Below, in pieces: positions 10,297 through 23,400 of a stretch of DNA of 64,000 bases. Location of the stretch: positions 17,006,001 through 17,070,000 of the forward strand of contig NW_027488369.1 in NCBI RefSeq assembly GCF_051014445.1, given 5' to 3'. Made by a program: the position numbers and the translations under genes. The notes under the pieces were generated by a model. That model did not search any database, had not been told where the DNA came from, and saw nothing but the letters and a program-made list of their open reading frames with translations. This DNA comes from Colletes latitarsis (lineage: Eukaryota > Arthropoda > Insecta > Hymenoptera > Colletidae). Numbering within the stretch: position 1 is the stretch's first letter; every line of letters begins with the position of its first letter.

Positions 10297-12869
10297 CGTG
10301 ATCCAAACCAGGAATAGCCCAGGATCGGGCCAACAAGAATGCGCACAATGCGAAAGTATGAGCCAGATGATTGCAAATACCAGAACTAACCCTGACATAA
10401 CCAGCGTTATCCTCTAAAATACGAATCGGAACAAGCTTTTAATGACTGTTTCAGTGTGGTACCACATTACTACGTGATCCAAACCAGGAAAAGCCCAGGA
10501 TCGGGCCAACACGAATGCGCAAAATGCGAAAGTATGAGCCAGATGATTGCAAATGCCAGAACTCACCCAGACATAACCAGCGTTATCCTCTAAAATATTA
10601 ATCGCAACCAGGTTTAATTGACTGTTTCGGTGTGGCACTGCATTACTACGTGATCCAGACCAGAAAAAGGCCAGGATCTGGCCTACAGGTATGCGCAAAA
10701 TGCGAAAGTACGAGCCAGATGAGGGCAAATACCAGACCTAACTGAGACATAACTGGCGTTATCCTCGAAAATATTAATCGCAACAAGGTTCAGTTGACTG
10801 TTTCGGTGTGGAACCACATTACTACGGGATCCAAACCAGAAAAAACCCAGGATCTGGCCAACAACTATGAGAAAAACGCGAAAGTATGAGCCAGATGATT
10901 GCAAATACCAGAACTAACCCAGACAAAACCAGCGTTATCCTCTAAAATACTTATCGGAACCAGCTTCTATTGACTGTTTCAGTGTGGTACCGCATTACTA
11001 CGTGATTCAAACCAGAAAAGGGCCAGGGTCTGGCCAACAAGTGTGCGAAAAACGCGTAAGTATGAGCCAGATGATTGCAAATACCAGAACTAACACAGAC
11101 ATAACCAGCGTTATCCCCTAAAATACTAATCGGAACCTGCTTTTATTGACTGTTTCAGTGTGGTACCACATTACTACGGGATCCAAATCAGAAAAAGCCC
11201 AGGATCTGGCCAACAAGAATGCGAAAAATGCGAAAGTACGAGCCAGATGGGGGCAAATCCCAGACCTAACCGAGACATAACCAGCGTTATCCGCTAAAAT
11301 ATTAATAACAACCAGGTTTAATTGACTGTTTCGATGTGGTACCGCATTACTACGTGATTCAAACCAGAAAAGGGCCAGGGTCTGGCCAACAAGTGTGCGA
11401 AAAACGCGTAAGTATGAGTCAGATGATTGCAAATACCAGAACTAACACAGACATAACCAGCGTTATCCCCTAAAATACTAATCGGAACCTGCTTTTATTG
11501 ACTGTTTCAGTGTGGTACTACATTACTACGGGATCCAAATCAGAAAAAGCCCAGGATCTGGCCAACAAGAATGCGAAAAATGCGAAAGTACGAGCCAGAT
11601 GGGGGCAAATCCCAGACCTAACCGAGACATGACCAGCGTTATCCTCTAAAATACTGATCGGAACCAGCTTCTATTGACTGTTTCGGTGTGGAACCACATT
11701 ACTACGTGATCCAAACCAGAAAAAGGCCAGGATCTGGCCAACAAGTATGCGAAAAACGTGATAGTACGAGCCAGATGAGGACAAATCCCAGACCTACCCG
11801 AGACATAACCGGCGTTATCCTCTAAAATATTAATCGCAACCAGGTTCAATTGACTGTTTCTGTGTGGAACCACATTACTACGGGATCCAAACCAGAAAAA
11901 ACCCAGGATCTGGCCAACAACTATGAGAAAAACGCAAAACTACGAGCCAGATGTGGGCAAATCCCAGACCTAACCGAGACATAACCAGCGTTATCCTCTA
12001 AAATATTAATCGCAACCAGGTTTAATTGACTGTTTCGGTGTGGTACCGCATTACTACGTGATCCAAACCAGAGAAAGGCCAGGATCTGGCCAACAAGGAT
12101 GAGAAAAATGCGAATATATGATCCAGATGAGGGCAAATCCCAGGAAAAACCGAGACATAACCGGCGTTATCCTCTAAAATATTAATCGCAAGCAGGTTTA
12201 ATTGACTGTTTCGGTGTGGTGACGCATTACTACGTGATCCAAACCAGAAAAAGGCCAGGATCTGGCCAACCAGTATGCGAAAAATGCGAAAGTACGAGCC
12301 AGATGAGGACAAATCCCAGACCTACCCGAGACATAACCGGCGTTATCCTTTAAAATATTAATCTCAACCAGGTTTAATTGACCGTTTCTTTGTGGAACCA
12401 CATTACTACGTGATCCAAACCCGAAAAGGGCCAGGATCTGGCCAACAAGTATGCGAAAAATGCGAAAGTACGAGCCAGATGAGGGAAAATCCCAGACCTA
12501 ACCCAGACATAACCGGCGTTATCCTCTAAAATGTTATTCGCAACCAGGTTTAATTGACTGTTTGAGTCTGGTGCAACTTTACTACGTGATCCAAACCAGA
12601 AAAAGCCCAGGATCTGGTCAACAAGTATGCGAAAAATGCGAAAGTATGAGCCAGATGATTGCAAATACCAGAACTAACCCAGACATAACCGGCGTTATCC
12701 CGTAAAATATTAATCGCAACCAGGTTTAATTGACTGTTTCGGTGTGGTACCGCATTACTACGTGATCCAAACCAGAGAAAGGCCAGGATCTGGCCAACAA
12801 GGATGAGAAAAATGCGAATATATGATCCAGATGATTGCAAATACCAGAACTAACCCTGACATAACCAGC
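10297..12869. repeat. HOR-A-related unit copy 2, rearranged, grading into HOR-B
   Basis: This stretch matches 7313 onward at offset 2984 up to about 11040, then at offset 2632 (two monomers fewer), and again at 2984 around 11625-11838. From about 11843 it matches 9211-9670 at offset 2633. From 11921 to about 12975 it also matches 18926-19980 at offset about 7005, which is the end of the first HOR-B unit. It therefore joins the two HOR neighbourhoods. Confidence 0.75.
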
Positions 12870-15800
12870 GTTATCATCTAAAATATTAATCGCAACCAGG
12901 TTTAATTGACTGTTTCAGTGTGGTACCACATTACTACGTGATCCAAACCAGAAAAAGCCCAGGATCTGGCCAACAAGTATGCGAAAAACGCGAAAGTATA
13001 TGCCAGATGATAGCATATACCAGAACTAACCCAGACATAACCAGCGTTATCCTCTAAAATACTGATCGGAACCAGCTTCTATTGACCGTTTCAGTGTGGT
13101 ACCACATTACTACGTGATCCGAACCAGAAAAAGGCTAGGATCAGGCCATCAAGTAAGCGAAAAACGCGAAAGTATGAGCCAGATGATTGCAAATACCAGA
13201 ACTAACACAGACATAACCAGCGTTATCCTCTAAAATATTAATCGCAACCAGGTTTACTTGACAGCTTCAGAGTGGTACCACATTACTACGTGATCCAAAC
13301 CAGAAAAAGCCGAGGATCTGGCCAACAAGTATGCGAATAACGCGAAAGTATATGCCAGATGATTGCAAATACCAGAACTAACACAGACATAACCAGCGTT
13401 ATCCTCTAAAATACTAATCGGAACCAGGTTTAATTGACTGTTTCGGTGTGGTGACGCATTACTACGTGATCCAAAACAGAAAAAGGCCAGGGTCTGGCCA
13501 ACAAGTATGCGAAAAACGCGAAAGTACGAGCCAGATGGGGGCAAATCCCAGACCTAACTGAGACATAACCAGCGTTATCCCCTAAAATATTAATCGCAAC
13601 CAGGTATAATTGACTGTTTCAGTGTGGTACCACATTACTACGTGATCCAAACCAGGAAAAGCCCAGGATCGGGCCAACAAGAATGCGCAAAATGCGAAAG
13701 TATGAGCCAGATGATTGCAAATACCAGAACTAACCCTGACATAACCAGCGTTATCCTCTAAAATACGAATCGGAACATGCTTTTAATGACTGTTTCAGTG
13801 TGGTACCACATTACTACGTGATCCAAACCAGGAAAAGCCCAGGATCGGGCCAACAAGAATGCGCAAAATGCGAAAGTATGAGCCAGATGATTGCAAGTAC
13901 CAGAACTAACCCTGACATAACCAGCGTTATCCTCTAAAATACGAATAGGAACATGCTTTTAATGACTGTTTCAGTGTGGCACCACATTACTACGTGATCC
14001 AAACCACGAAAAGCCCAGGATCGGGCCAACAAGAATGCGCAAAATGCGAAAGTATGAGCCAGATGATTGCAAATACCAGAACTAACCCAGACATAACCAG
14101 CGTTATCCTCTAAAATATTAATCGCAACCAGGTTTAATTGACTGTTTCGGTGTGGCACTGCATTACTACGTGATCCAGACCAGAAAAAGGCCAGGATCTG
14201 GCCTACAAGTATGCGCAAAATGCGAAAGTACGAGCCAGATGAGGGCAAATCCCAGACCAAACCGAGACATAACCGGCGTTATCCTCTAAAATATTAATCG
14301 CAACCAGGTTTAATTGACTGTTTCGGTGTGGTACAGCATTACTACGTGATCCAAACCAGAAAAAGGCCAGGATCTGGTCAACAAGTATGCGAAAAATGCG
14401 AAAGTATGAGCCAGATGATTGCAAATTCCAGAACTAACCCTGACATAACCAGCGTTATCCTCTAGAATACGAATCGGAACATGCTTTTAATGACTGTTTC
14501 AGTGTTGTAACACGTTACTACGTGATCCAAACCAGAAAAATCCCAGGATCGGGCCAACAAGAATGCGAGAAACGCGAAAGTACGAGCCAGATGAGGACAA
14601 ATCCCAGACCTACCCGAGACGTAACCGGTGTTATCCTCTATAATATTAATCGCAACCAGTTTAATTAACTGTTTCGGTGTGGAACCTCATAACTACGGGA
14701 TCCAAAACAGAAAAAACCCAGGATCTGGCTAACAAGTATGCGAAAAACGCGAAAGTATGAGCCAGATGATTGCAAATACCAGAACAATCCCAGGCATAAC
14801 CAGCGTTATCCTCTAAAATACTAAGCGGAACCAGCTTTTATTGACAGTGTGGTACCACATTACTACGTGATCCAAACCAGAAAAAGCCCAGGATCTGGCC
14901 AACAAGTATGCGAAACGTGCGAAAGTACGAGGCAGATGAGGGCAAATCCCAGACCTAACCGTGACATAACCGGCGTTATCCACTAAAATCTTTATCGCAA
15001 CCAGGTTTAATTAACTGTTTCGGTGTGGTACCGCATTACTACGTGATCCAAACCATAAAAAGGCGAGGATGAGGCCAACAAGTAAGCGAAAGATGCGAAA
15101 GTACGAGCGACATGAGGGCAAATACTAGACCTAACCTAGACATAACCGGCGTTATCCTCTAAAATATTAATCGCAACCAGATTTAATTGACTGTTTCGGT
15201 GTGGAACCACAATATGACGGGATCCAATCTACAAAAAACCCAAGACCTGGCCAACAAGAATGCGAAAAATGCGATAGTCAGAGCCAGATGAGGGCAAATA
15301 CCAGACCTAACCGAGACATAACTGGCGTTATCCTCGAAATTGACTGTTTCGGTGTGGAACCACATCACTACGGGATCCAAACGGAAAAAACCCAGGATCT
15401 GGCCAACAACTATGAGAAAAACGCGAAAGTATGAGCCAGATGATTGCAAATACCAGAACTAACCCAGACAAAACCAGCGTTATCCTCTAAAATACTTATC
15501 GGAACCAGCTTCTATTGACTGTTTCAGTGTGGTAACACATTACTACGTGATTCAAACCAGAAAAGGGCCAGGGTCTGGCCAACAAGTGTGCGAAAAACGC
15601 GTAAGTATGAGCCAGATGATTGCAAATACCAGAACTAACACAGACATAACCAGCGTTATCCCCTAAAATACTAATCGGAACCAGTTTAATTGAGTGTTCC
15701 GGTGTGGAACCTCATTACTACGGGATCGAAAACAGAAAAAGCACAGGATCTGTCCAACTAGTATGCGAAAAACGCGGAAGTATGTGCCAGATGATAGCAA

Positions 15801-18800
15801 ATACCAGAACTAACCCAGACATAACCAGCGTTATCCTCTAAAATACTTATAGGAACCAGCTTCTATTCACTGTTTCAGTGTGGCACCACATTGCTACGTG
15901 ATCCAAACCAGAAATGGGCCAGGGTCTGGCCAACAAGTATGCGAAAAATGGGAATGTCCGAGCCAGATGAGGGCAAATACCAGACCTAACCGAGACATAA
16001 CCGGCGTTATCCTCTAAAATATTAATCGCAACCAGGTTCAATTGACTGTTTCTGTGTGGAACCACATTACTACGGGATCCAAACCAGAAAAAACCCAGGA
16101 TCTGGCCAACAACTATGAGAAAGACGCAAAAGTACGAGCCAGATGTGGGCAAATCCCAGACCTAACCGAGACATAACCAGCGTTATCCTCTAAAATATTA
16201 ATCGCAACCAGGTTTAATTGACTGTTTCGGTGTTGTAACGCATTACTACGTGATCCAAACCAGAGAGAGGCCAGGATCTGGCCAACAAGAATGCGAAAAA
16301 AGCGAAAGTACGAGCCAGATGTGGGCAAATACCAGAACTAACCCAGACATAACCAGCGTTATCCTCTAATATACTGATCGGAACCAGCTTCTATTGGCTG
16401 TTTCAGTGTGGTACCACATTACTACGTGATCCAAACCAGAAAAAGGCCAGGATCTGGCCAACAAGTATGCGAAAAACGTGAAAGTACGAGCCAGATGAGG
16501 ACAAATCCCAGACCTACCTGAGACATAACTGGCGTTTTCCTCTAAAATATTAATCTCAACCAGGTTTAATTGACTGTTTCGTTGTGGAACCACATTACTA
16601 CGGGATCCAAACCAGAAAAAACCCAGGATCTGGCCAACAAGTATGCGAAAAATGCGAAAGTATGAGCTACATGATTGCAAATACCAGAACTAACCCAGAC
16701 ATAACCGGCGTTATCCCCTAAAATATTAATCTCAACCAGGTTTAATTGACTGTTTCGGTGTGGTACCGCATTACTACGTGATCCAAACCAGAGAAAGGCC
16801 AGGATCTGGCCAACAAGGATGAGAAAAATGCGAATATATGATCCAGATGAGGGCAAATCCCAGGAAAAACCGAGACATAACCGGCGTTATCCTCTAAAAT
16901 ATTAATCGCAAGCAGGTTTAATTGACTGTTTCGGTGTGGTGACGCATTACTACGTGATCCAAACCAGAAAAAGGCCAGGATCTGGCCAACCAGTATGCGA
17001 AAAATGCGAAAGTACGAGCCAGATGAGGACAAATCCCAGACCTACCCGAGACATAACCGGCGTTATCCTTTAAAATATTAATCTCAACCAGGTTTAATTG
17101 ACCGTTTCTTTGTGGAACCACATTACTACGTGATCCAAACTAGGAAAGGGCCAGGATCTGGCCAACAAGTATGCGAAAAATGCGAAAGTACGAGCCAGAT
17201 GAGGGCAAATACCAGACCTAACCCAGACATAACCGGCGTTATCCTCTAAAATGTTATTCGCAACCAGGTTTAATTGACTGTTTGAGTCCGGTGCAACTTT
17301 ACTACGTGATCCAAACCAGAGAAAGGCCAGGATCTGGCCAACAAGGATGAGAAAAATGCGAATATATGATCCAGATGATTGCAAATACCAGAACTAACCC
17401 TGACATAACCAACGTTATCATCTAAAATATTAATCGCAACCAGGTATAATTGACTGTTTCGGTGTGGTACCACATTACTACGTGATCCAAACCAGAAAAG
17501 GGCCACGGTCTGGCCAACAAGTGTGCGAAAAACGCGAAAGTATGAGCCAGATGATTGCTAATACCAGAACTAACACAGACATAACCAGCGTTATCCTCTA
17601 AAATACTAATCGGAACCAGCTTTTATTGACTGTTTCAGTGTGGTACCACATTACTACGTGATCCAAACCAGAAAAAGCCCAGGATCTGGCCAAGAAGTAT
17701 GCGAAAAACGCGAATATATGAGCCAGATGATTGCAAATACCAGAACTAACCCTGACATAACCAGCGTTATCCTCTAAAATACGAATCGGAACATGCTTTT
17801 AATGACTGTTTCAGTTTGATACCACATTACTACGTGATCCAAACCAGGAAAAGCCCAGGATCGGGCCAACAAGAATGCGAAAAATGCGAAAGTACGAGCC
17901 AGATGAGGGAAAATCCCAGACCTAACCGAGACGTAACCGGCGTTATCCCCTAAAATATTAATCGCAACCAGGTATAATTGACTGTTTCGGTGTGGTACCG
18001 CATCACTACGTGATCCAAACCATAAAAAGGCTAGGATGAGGCCAACAAGTAAGCGAAAGATGCAAAAGTACGAGCGACCTGAGGGTAAATACTAGACCTA
18101 ACCTAGACATAACCGGCGTAATCCTCTAAAATATTAATCGCAACCAGGTTTAATTGACTGTTTCGGTGTGGAACCACAATACGACGGGATCCAATCTACA
18201 AAAAACCAAAGATCTGGCCAACAAGTATGCGAAAAATGCGAAAGTATGAGCCAGATGATTGCAAATACCAGAACTAACCCAGACGTAACCAGCGTTATCC
18301 TCTAAGATACTTGTCGGAACCAGCTTCTATTGACTGTTTCAGTGTGGTACCACATTACTACGTGATCAAACCAGAAAAACCCAGGATCTGGCCAACAACT
18401 ATGAGAAAAACGCGAAAGTATGAGCCAGATGATTGCAAATACCAGAACTATCCCAGACATAACCAGCGTTATCCTCTAAAATATTATTCGCAACCAGGTT
18501 TAATTGACTGTTTCAGTCTGGTACCACTTTACTACGTGGTCCAAGCCAGAAGAAGGGCAGGATCTGGCTAACAAGTATGCGAAAAACGCGAAAGCATTTG
18601 CCAGACGATAGCAAATACCAGAACTAACCCAGACATAACCAGCGTTATCCTCTAAAATACTTATAGGAACCAGCTTCTATTGACTGTTTCAGTGTGGTAC
18701 CACATTACAACGTGATCCAAACCAGAAACGGGCCAGGGTCTGGCCAACAAGTATGCGAAAAATGGGAAAGTCCGAGCCAGATGAGGGCAAATACCAGACC

Positions 18801-20406
18801 TAACCGAGACATAACCGGCGTTATCCTCTAATATATTAATCGCATCCAGGTTCAATTGACTGTTTCGGTGTGGAACCACATTACTACGGGATCCAAACCA
18901 GAAAAACCCAGGATCTGGCCAACAACTATGAGAAAAACGCGAAAGTATGAGCCAGATGATTGCAAATACCAGAACTATCCCAGACATAACCAGCGTTATC
19001 CTCTAAAATATTAATCGCAACCAGGTTTAATTGACTGTTTCGGTGTGGTACCGCATTACTACGTGATCCAAACCAGAGAAAGGCCAGGATCTGGCCAACA
19101 AGGATGAGAAAAATGCGAATATATGATCCAGATGAGGGCAAATCCCAGGAAAAACCGAGACATAACCGGCGTTATCCTCTAAAATATTAATCGCAAGCAG
19201 GTTTAATTGACTGTTTCGGTGTGGTGACGCATTACTACGTGATCCAAACCAGAAAAAGGCCAGGATCTGGCCAACCAGTATGCGAAAAATGCGAAAGTAC
19301 GAGCCAGATGAGGACAAATCCCAGACCTACCCGAGACATAACCGGCGTTATCCTTTAAAATATTAATCTCAACCAGGTTTAATTGACCGTTTCTTTGTGG
19401 AACCACATTACTACGTGATCCAAACCCGAAAAGGGCCAGGATCTGGCCAACAAGTATGCGAAAAATGCGAAAGTACGAGCCAGATGAGGGAAAATCCCAG
19501 ACCTAACCCAGACATAACCGGCGTTATCCTCTAAAATGTTATTCGCAACCAGGTTTAATTGACTGTTTGAGTCTGGTGCAACTTTACTACGTGATCCAAA
19601 CCAGAAAAAGCCCAGGATCTGGTCAACAAGTATGCGAAAAATGCGAAAGTATGAGCCAGATGATTGCAAATACCAGAACTAACCCAGACATAACCGGGGT
19701 TATCCCGTAAAATATTAATCGCAACCAGGTTTAATTGACTGTTTCGGTGTGGTACCGCATTACTACGTGATCCAAACCAGAGAAAGGCCAGGATCTGGCC
19801 AACAAGGATGAGAAAAATGCGAATATATGATCCAGATGATTGCTAATACCAGAACTAACCCTGACATAACCAGCGTTATCATCTAAAATATTAATCGCAA
19901 CCAGGTTTAATTGACTGTTTCAGTGTGGTACCACATTACTACGTGATCCAAACCAGAAAAAGCCCAGGATCTGGCCAACAAGTATGCGAAAAACGCGAAT
20001 ATATGAGCCATCTCATGATTGCAAATACCAGAACTAACCCTGACATAACCAGCGTTATCCCCTAAAATACGCATCGGAACATGCTTTTAATGACTGGCTC
20101 AGTGTGGTACCATATTACTACGTGATCCAAACCAGAAAAAGCCCAGGATCGGGCCAACAAGAATGCGAAAAATGCGAAAGTACGAGCCTGATGAGGGAAA
20201 ATCCCAGACCTAACCGAGACGTAACCGGCGTTATCCCCTAAAATATTAATCGCAACCAGGTATAATTGACTGTTTCGGTGTGGTACCGCATTGCTACGAT
20301 GATCCAAACTAGAAAGAGGCCAGGATCTGACCAACAAGTATGCGAAAAATGCGAAAGTATGAGCCAGATGATTGCAAATACCAGAACTAACCCAGCCATA
20401 ACCAGC
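12870..20406. repeat. HOR-B copy 1 (43 monomers, 7537 bp)
   Basis: The landmark at 12870 recurs at 20407, giving a 7537-bp unit of 43 monomers (7568 minus about 31 bp). Shared private markers at this offset include GTTTACTTGACAGCTTCAG at 13252 and 20789, a 170-bp monomer at 14805 and 22342, the short monomer at 15327 and 22864, GTTGTAACGC at 16232 and 23770, and TTTGAGTCCGGTGC at 17281 and 24819. A sub-block (16742-17290) also recurs inside the unit at 19027-19560, so the unit has nested repetition. The last 1.5 kb (18945-20406) is not matched after copy 2. Confidence 0.88.
15327..15478 (+). repeat. 152-bp truncated monomer in HOR-B copy 1
   Basis: Landmark spacing is 152 instead of 176. A 23-bp deletion removes the AT-rich box and the CAACCAGG segment, so TCCTCG runs directly into AAATTGACTGTTTCGG. 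A further base is missing at AAACGGAAAAAACC. The intact relative near 7771 keeps the full box. The partner in HOR-B copy 2 at 22864-23016 has the 23-bp deletion but not the 1-bp loss (153 bp), which explains why the offset between copies shifts from 7537 to 7538 here. Confidence 0.92.
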
Positions 20407-23400
20407 GTTATCCTCTAAAATAATAATCGCAACCAGGTTTAAATGACTGTTTCAATGTGGTACCACAATACTACGTGATCCAAACCAGAAAAAGCCCAGG
20501 ATCTGGCCAACAAGTATGCGAAAAACGCGAAAGTATATGCCAGATGATAGCATATACCAGAACTAACCCAGACATAAACAGCGTTATCCTCTAAAATACT
20601 GATCGGAACCAGCTTCTATTGACCGTTTCAGTGTGGTACCACATTACTACGTGATCCGAACCAGAAAAAGGCTAGGATCAGGCCATCAAGTAAGCGAAAA
20701 ACGCGAAAGTATGAGCCAGATGATTGCAAATACCAGAACTAACACAGACATAACCAGCGTTATCCTCTAAAATATTAATCGCAACCAGGTTTACTTGACA
20801 GCTTCAGAGTGGTACCACATTACTACGTGATCCAAACCAGAAAAAGCCGAGGATCTGGCCAACAAGTATGCGAATAACGCGAAAGTATATGCCAGATGAT
20901 TGCAAATACCAGAACTAACACAGACATAACCAGCGTTATCCTCTAAAATACTAATCGGAACCAGGTTTAATTGACTGTTTCGGTGTGGTGACGCATTACT
21001 ACGTGATCCAAAACAGAAAAAGGCCAGGGTCTGGCCAACAAGTATGCGAAAAACGCGAAAGTACGAGCCAGATGGGGGCAAATCCCAGACCTAACTGAGA
21101 CATAACCAGCGTTATCCCCTAAAATATTAATCGCAACCAGGTATAATTGACTGTTTCAGTGTGGTTCCACATTACTACGTGATCCAAACCAGGAAAAGCC
21201 CAGGATCGGGCCAACAAGAATGCGCAAAATGCGAAAGTATGAGCCAGATGATTGCAAATACCAGAACTAACCCTGACATAACCAGCGTTATCCTCCAAAA
21301 TACGAATCGGAACATGCTTTTAATGACTGTTTCAGTGTGGTACCACATTACTACGTGATCCAAACCAGGAAAAGCCCAGGATCGGGCCAACAAGAATGCG
21401 CAAAATGCGAAAGTATGAGCCAGATGATTGCAAGTACCAGAACTAACCCTGACATAACCAGCGTTATCCTCTAAAATACGAATAGGAACATGCTTTTAAT
21501 GACTGTTTCAGTGTGGCACCACATTACTACGTGATCCAAACCACGAAAAGCCCAGGATCGGGCCAACAAGAATGCGCAAAATGCGAAAGTATGAGCCAGA
21601 TGATTGCAAATACCAGAACTAACCCAGACATAACCAGCGTTATCCTCTAAAATATTAATCGCAACCAGGTTTAATTGACTGTTTCGGTGTGGCACTGCAT
21701 TACTACGTGATCCAGACCAGAAAAAGGCCAGGATCTGGCCTACAAGTATGCGCAAAATGCGAAAGTACGAGCCAGATGAGGGCACATCCCAGACCAAACC
21801 GAGACATAACCGGCGTTATCCTCTAAAATATTAATCGCAACCAGGTTTAATTGACTGTTTCGGTGTGGTACAGCATTACTACGTGATCCAAACCAGAAAA
21901 AGGCCAGGATCTGGCCAACAAGTATGCGAAAAATGCGAAAGTATGAGCCAGATGATTGCAAATTCCAGAACTAACCCTGACATAACCAGCGTTATCCTCT
22001 AGAATACGAATCGGAACATGCTTTTAATGACTGTTTCAGTGTTGTAACACGTTACTACGTGATCCAAACCAGAAAAATCCCAGGATCGGGCCAACAAGAA
22101 TGCGAGAAACGCGAAAGTACGAGCCAGATGAGGACAAATCCCAGACCTACCCGAGACGTAACCGGTGTTATCCTCTATAATATTAATCGCAACCAGTTTA
22201 ATTAACTGTTTCGGTGTGGAACCTCATAACTACGGGATCCAAAACAGAAAAAACCCAGGATCTGGCTAACAAGTATGCGAAAAACGCGAAAGTATGAGCC
22301 AGATGATTGCAAATACCAGAACAATCCCAGGCATAACCAGCGTTATCCTCTAAAATACTAAGCGGAACCAGCTTTTATTGACAGTGTGGTACCACATTAC
22401 TACGTGATCCAAACCAGAAAAAGCCCAGGATCTGGCCAACAAGTATGCGAAACGTGCGAAAGTACGAGGCAGATGAGGGCAAATCCCAGACCTAACCGTG
22501 ACATAACCGGCGTTATCCACTAAAATCTTTATCGCAACCAGGTTTAATTAACTGTTTCGGTGTGGTACCGCATTACTACGTGATCCAAACCATAAAAAGG
22601 CGAGGATGAGGCCAACAAGTAAGCGAAAGATGCGAAAGTACGAGCGACATGAGGGCAAATACTAGACCTAACCTAGACATAACCGGCGTTATCCTCTAAA
22701 ATATTAATCGCAACCAGATTTAATTGACTGTTTCGGTGTGGAACCACAATATGACGGGATCCAATCAACAAAAAACCCAAGACCTGGCCAACAAGAATGC
22801 GAAAAATGCGATAGTCAGAGCCAGATGAGGGCAAATACCAGACCTAACCGAGACATAACTGGCGTTATCCTCGAAATTGACTGTTTCGGTGTGGAACCAC
22901 ATCACTACGGGATCCAAACCAGAAAAAACCCAGGATCTGGCCAACAACTATGAGAAAAACGCGAAAGTATGAGCCAGATGATTGCAAATACCAGAACTAA
23001 CTCAGACAAAACCAGCGTTATCCTCTAAAATACTTATCGGAACCAGCTTCTATTGACTGTTTCAGTGTGGTACCACATTACTACGTGATTCAAACCAGAA
23101 AAGGGCCAGGGTCTGGCCAACAAGTGTGCGAAAAACGCGTAAGTATGAGCCAGATGATTGCAAATACCAGAACTAACACAGACATAACCAGCGTTATCCC
23201 CTAAAATACTAATCGGAACCAGTTTAATTGAGTGTTCCGGTGTGGAACCTCATTACTACGGGATCGAAAACAGAAAAAGCACAGGATCTGTCCAACTAGT
23301 ATGCGAAAAACGCGGAAGTATGTGCCAGATGATAGCAAATACCAGAACTAACCCAGACATAACCAGCGTTATCCTCTAAAATACTTATAGGAACCAGCTT

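Noticed and set aside
15327..15478. Transposon insertion or excision scar at the short monomers
   Set aside because: The change is a clean 23-bp deletion, with no target-site duplication or terminal inverted repeats and no added sequence.
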